Part shown: positions 5,631-7,422 of the stretch, in pieces | Numbering within the stretch: the stretch's first letter is position 1 | How the letters are laid out: every line of letters begins with the position of its first letter | Assembly (NCBI GenBank): GCA_902478945.1 | Contig: CABSMX010000092.1 | Span: 1 to 7,422, forward strand | DNA length: 7,422 nucleotides | Direction of reading: 5' to 3' | Source of the DNA: an uncultured Collinsella sp. | Lineage (GTDB): Bacteria > Actinomycetota > Coriobacteriia > Coriobacteriales > Coriobacteriaceae | Notes under the pieces: model-generated | Database searches by the model: none | Told to the model about the DNA's origin: nothing | The model's input: only the letters and a program-made list of their open reading frames with translations | Translations under genes and position numbers: made by a program

Positions 5631-6611
5631 CTACTCGTCCAGAGCGGAAAGATCGATGCCCAGAGCCTCGGCCATCTCGTCGTTCTTGACGACGACCAGG
5701 TCCTTGCTCGAGAGGTGCTTGATCGGCATTTCCTCGGGCTTGGCCTCGCCCTTCAGGATCTTGACGGCCATCTCGCCCGCGGCGTAGCCCAGATCCTCGT
5801 AGTTGATGGAGAGGGTGAACAGGCCGCCAGCCATGCACATACCCTCCTCGCCGGTCACGTAGGGAAGCTTGTTCTCCTTGCAGATCTGGCCCACCTGCGA
5901 GGCGCCCGCGGCGATGGTGTTATCGGTGGGGGAGTACAGCGCGTCGACCTTGCCCACGGCAGATTCGACGACGGACTGGATCTCGTTGGAGCTCGAGACG
6001 GTAAAGTCGGTGTACTCCAGGTCCAGCTTGTCGAGCTCTTTCTTGGCGGCCTTGATCTGGACGTCGGAGTTGGACTCGGCGGTGCAGTAGAGCAAGCCGA
6101 TCTTCTTTACGTCGGGCAGGACCTTCTGCATCATCTCGAGCTGCTCGGCGACCGGGGTGAGGTCGGAGGCACCGGTGACGTTGGTGCCGGGCTTGTCGTT
6201 GTCCTGGACCAGGCCGGAGGCAGCGTAGTCGGTGATGGCGCAACCCACGATGGGGATATCGGCCGTGGCACCAGCGGCGGCCTGCGCGGCGGGCGTAGCG
6301 ATGGCATAGATCAGGTCGACGCCGTCGCCCACGAACTTGTCGGCGATGGACTTACACGTGGACTGGTCGTTCTGGGCGTTCTTCTGATCGATCTTGACCT
6401 TGAGACCGCTTTTCTTGATAGCCTTGACAAAGCCGTCGTTGGCGGCGTCGAGTGCGGAGTGCTCGGTGAGCTGCAGAACGCCGATGGTGTAGTCGGAACC
6501 GGCGGCAGCAGAGCCGGAACCAGAGTTGCCGCCGCATCCGGCGAGCGGAGCGAGCGCGAGCAGGCCAGCAGAGACCAGAAGGCTCCTGCGGCTGATGGTG
6601 ATGTCCTTCAT
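5631..6611 (-). CDS. ABC transporter substrate-binding lipoprotein (PF04392, TrpX-like)
   Basis: This 326-residue lipoprotein captures the importer's substrate outside the membrane. The signal peptide reads ISRRSLLVSAGLLALAPLAGC, with a lipobox LAGC and C26 as the lipidated residue. The SRRSLL stretch resembles a twin-arginine motif. A Gly/Ser-rich linker (27-39) precedes the two-lobed periplasmic-binding-protein fold, beginning YTIGVLQLTEHSALDAANDGF (41-61). TPAAQAAA (106-113), NVTGASDLTP (144-153) and IGLLYCTAESNSDVQ (171-185) are typical of the ABC_sub_bind family. The ATG at 6611 is chosen because GGGGG (6623-6619) lies 7 bases upstream and the signal peptide begins there; a longer open frame reaching 6827 runs through the promoter region and has no coding character. 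Characterised relatives bind tryptophan or related amino acids, but the ligand here is unproven. It is the first gene of the importer operon. Confidence 0.94.
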   Translation of the reverse strand: MKDITISRRSLLVSAGLLALAPLAGCGGNSGSGSAAAGSDYTIGVLQLTEHSALDAANDGFVKAIKKSGLKVKIDQKNAQNDQSTCKSIADKFVGDGVDLIYAIATPAAQAAAGATADIPIVGCAITDYAASGLVQDNDKPGTNVTGASDLTPVAEQLEMMQKVLPDVKKIGLLYCTAESNSDVQIKAAKKELDKLDLEYTDFTVSSSNEIQSVVESAVGKVDALYSPTDNTIAAGASQVGQICKENKLPYVTGEEGMCMAGGLFTLSINYEDLGYAAGEMAVKILKGEAKPEEMPIKHLSSKDLVVVKNDEMAEALGIDLSALDE

Positions 6612-6618
6612 ATCGTTA

Positions 6619-6623
6619 CCCCC
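6619..6623 (-). promoter_or_regulatory. ribosome binding site deciding the binding-protein start
   Basis: GGGGG with a 7-base spacer to the ATG at 6611. It is a G-rich, non-canonical Shine-Dalgarno like the one before the ATPase gene, which supports the short reading of the lipoprotein. Confidence 0.55.
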
Positions 6624-6643
6624 AGTATAGAAATGGCTGGAAA

Positions 6644-6669
6644 CACTGCACTCAAACAAAGTGCAAGTG
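6644..6669. promoter_or_regulatory. operator-like palindrome at the start of the importer transcript
   Basis: TGCACT (6647-6652) and AGTGCA (6660-6665) form an exact inverted repeat with a 7-base centre. The symmetry extends to CACTGCACT and AGTGCAAGTG if one A (6665 or 6666) is bulged. It lies immediately downstream of the predicted -10 box, over the likely transcription start, a position suited to a repressor operator. It could also act as a leader hairpin in RNA. The binding factor is unknown. Confidence 0.4.
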
Positions 6670-6674
6670 GAACT

Positions 6675-6702
6675 ATAGTAGCGCGGATGTCCATTTTTAC
6701 AA
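6675..6702 (-). promoter_or_regulatory. predicted promoter of the ABC importer operon
   Basis: On the minus strand a TTGTAA -35 box (6702-6697) is followed after 16 bases by TACTAT (6680-6675). A shifted -10, TATAGT (6677-6672), would need a 19-base spacer. Transcription would start near 6668-6665, giving a leader of about 55 bases. Confidence 0.5.
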
Positions 6703-6771
6703 TAACCTGGCGGGTTTTTTAATACAGAACCGGATGGGCGGTACGGGTAGTCGAATGGACGGCGGAGGTTC

Positions 6772-7416
6772 TTATGCGGCGGAGGCGTCCTCTTCGTCGA
6801 GGGCGGCGAAGAGCTTCTTGCCGTCAAGGAGACGTGTGGTGACGTTTCTCATGCGCCCGATCTCTACGGTACGCAACGTGTCATCGGCGCCTCGGGCGTC
6901 ATAGACCGTTCCCAGCAAATACGAGATGCCGTCTCGTTGCTTAATGGCAAAGGGGCGGAGCGTCATCCGTGCTACTTCGGTTTTGCCACGTGCCGTGACG
7001 CTCGAAATATCAAAATTCACCGTGGTTCCGTGGTCGATGGCCTGCTCGACGAGCTCGCAGGTGTCGATGCGCTTGATGGGCGTGCGCGTGGCCTTGGTGG
7101 ATTTGCCACCGGCGCTTGGAGCAGGCTCGGGTGCATCGAGGTAGCCGCGAACATCGGCGCTCGCCATGGCGACCAAGTGCTGTGCCATGCTTTTTCGAAT
7201 GGCGATGGGCGTAGAGCGGTTGCGCATGACCATGCCGTGGAGCCGGATGATCTCTTCGTCGGTGAGCGGACGGGTCAAGAGCCGATACCCCACGCCGCGT
7301 TTGTACTCAATTTCGTATCCGGCATGGCGAAGTGCGGAGATGGCGGTGTAGATGCTGCGCCGCGCCGCCGAGATGGGCATGCGGGCGGGGTCGTCGGGAT
7401 GGGCGAGGCGCAGCAT
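6772..7416 (-). CDS. WYL-domain transcriptional regulator (N-terminus short or cut)
   Basis: From the first available ATG this is 214 residues. Residues about 15-47 (AARRSIYTAISALRHAGYEIEYKRGVGYRL) match the recognition helix and wing of the HTH_11 winged-helix domain. A Lys/Thr-rich linker (about 95-115) leads to a WYL ligand-sensing domain at about 120-204, in which ISYLLG (164-169) occupies the WYL motif and RTVEIGRMRNV (182-192) the following conserved strand. WYL proteins bind small molecules or nucleic acid and control transcription. The first helix of the winged-helix domain is almost missing, and a TAG lies directly upstream in frame (7419-7417), only three bases from the window edge. 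The gene may therefore be frameshifted, start later than usual, or be correct as drawn. It lies 160 bases upstream of the importer operon, on the same strand, and could regulate it. Confidence 0.8.
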   Translation of the reverse strand: MLRLAHPDDPARMPISAARRSIYTAISALRHAGYEIEYKRGVGYRLLTRPLTDEEIIRLHGMVMRNRSTPIAIRKSMAQHLVAMASADVRGYLDAPEPAPSAGGKSTKATRTPIKRIDTCELVEQAIDHGTTVNFDISSVTARGKTEVARMTLRPFAIKQRDGISYLLGTVYDARGADDTLRTVEIGRMRNVTTRLLDGKKLFAALDEEDASAA

Positions 7417-7422
7417 CTACAC

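Noticed and set aside
6704..6720. Plus-strand terminator AACC-TGGCG-GGTT plus T run
   Set aside because: The stem is only 4 bp, no plus-strand gene precedes it, and it borders the importer promoter; it may be a chance or degraded structure.
5505..6722. 405-codon plus-strand open frame opposite the binding protein
   Set aside because: It is antisense to a clear lipoprotein gene, runs through its promoter region and has no domain or ribosome binding site.
6612..6827. 72-residue N-terminal extension of the binding protein
   Set aside because: It would overlap the end of the WYL gene and the predicted promoter, and the lipoprotein signal clearly begins at the ATG at 6611.

Overview
All seven supportable genes lie on the minus strand, so the window is read from right to left. 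The base composition is high in G+C. The mixture includes a twin-arginine lipoprotein signal, an LAATG surface anchor followed by a membrane helix and KRRR tail, a ParB-like/BMP protein of the Gram-positive type and short GC-rich terminators. This points to a Gram-positive actinobacterium, probably of the Coriobacteriia (Collinsella-like). That assignment is inference from style, not a match.

Right end (7422 to 6612): a WYL-domain transcriptional regulator whose N-terminal end is cut or unusually short, then a 160-base spacer with a predicted promoter and an operator-like palindrome. Middle right (6611 to 3716): a three-gene ABC importer made of a substrate-binding lipoprotein, a LivH-like permease and an ATPase. 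It belongs to the ABC_sub_bind family (PF04392), whose characterised members include the tryptophan importer TrpXYZ. A 204-base gap with two hairpins separates the lipoprotein from the permease, while permease and ATPase overlap by 8 bases.

Middle left (3643 to 1607): a secreted two-domain 5'-nucleotidase, predicted to be covalently anchored to the cell wall through LAATG, followed by a strong intrinsic terminator. Then comes a small MscS-type mechanosensitive channel (1478 to 711). Left end (618 to 1): the first 206 codons of a protein with a ParB-like N-terminal domain, of the type fused to a BMP-family solute-binding domain.

The most unusual structural signal is a 40-base perfect-hairpin repeat present in two identical copies, one at the 3' end of the MscS gene (it supplies part of the stop codon) and one just after the ATPase gene. 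Arms and loop are both identical, and both copies have the same orientation relative to transcription. This looks like a dispersed REP-like element doing the work of a terminator. I see no phage, CRISPR, tRNA, rRNA or transposase gene, and no convincing undescribed multi-gene system. No gene-free stretch exceeds 300 bases.
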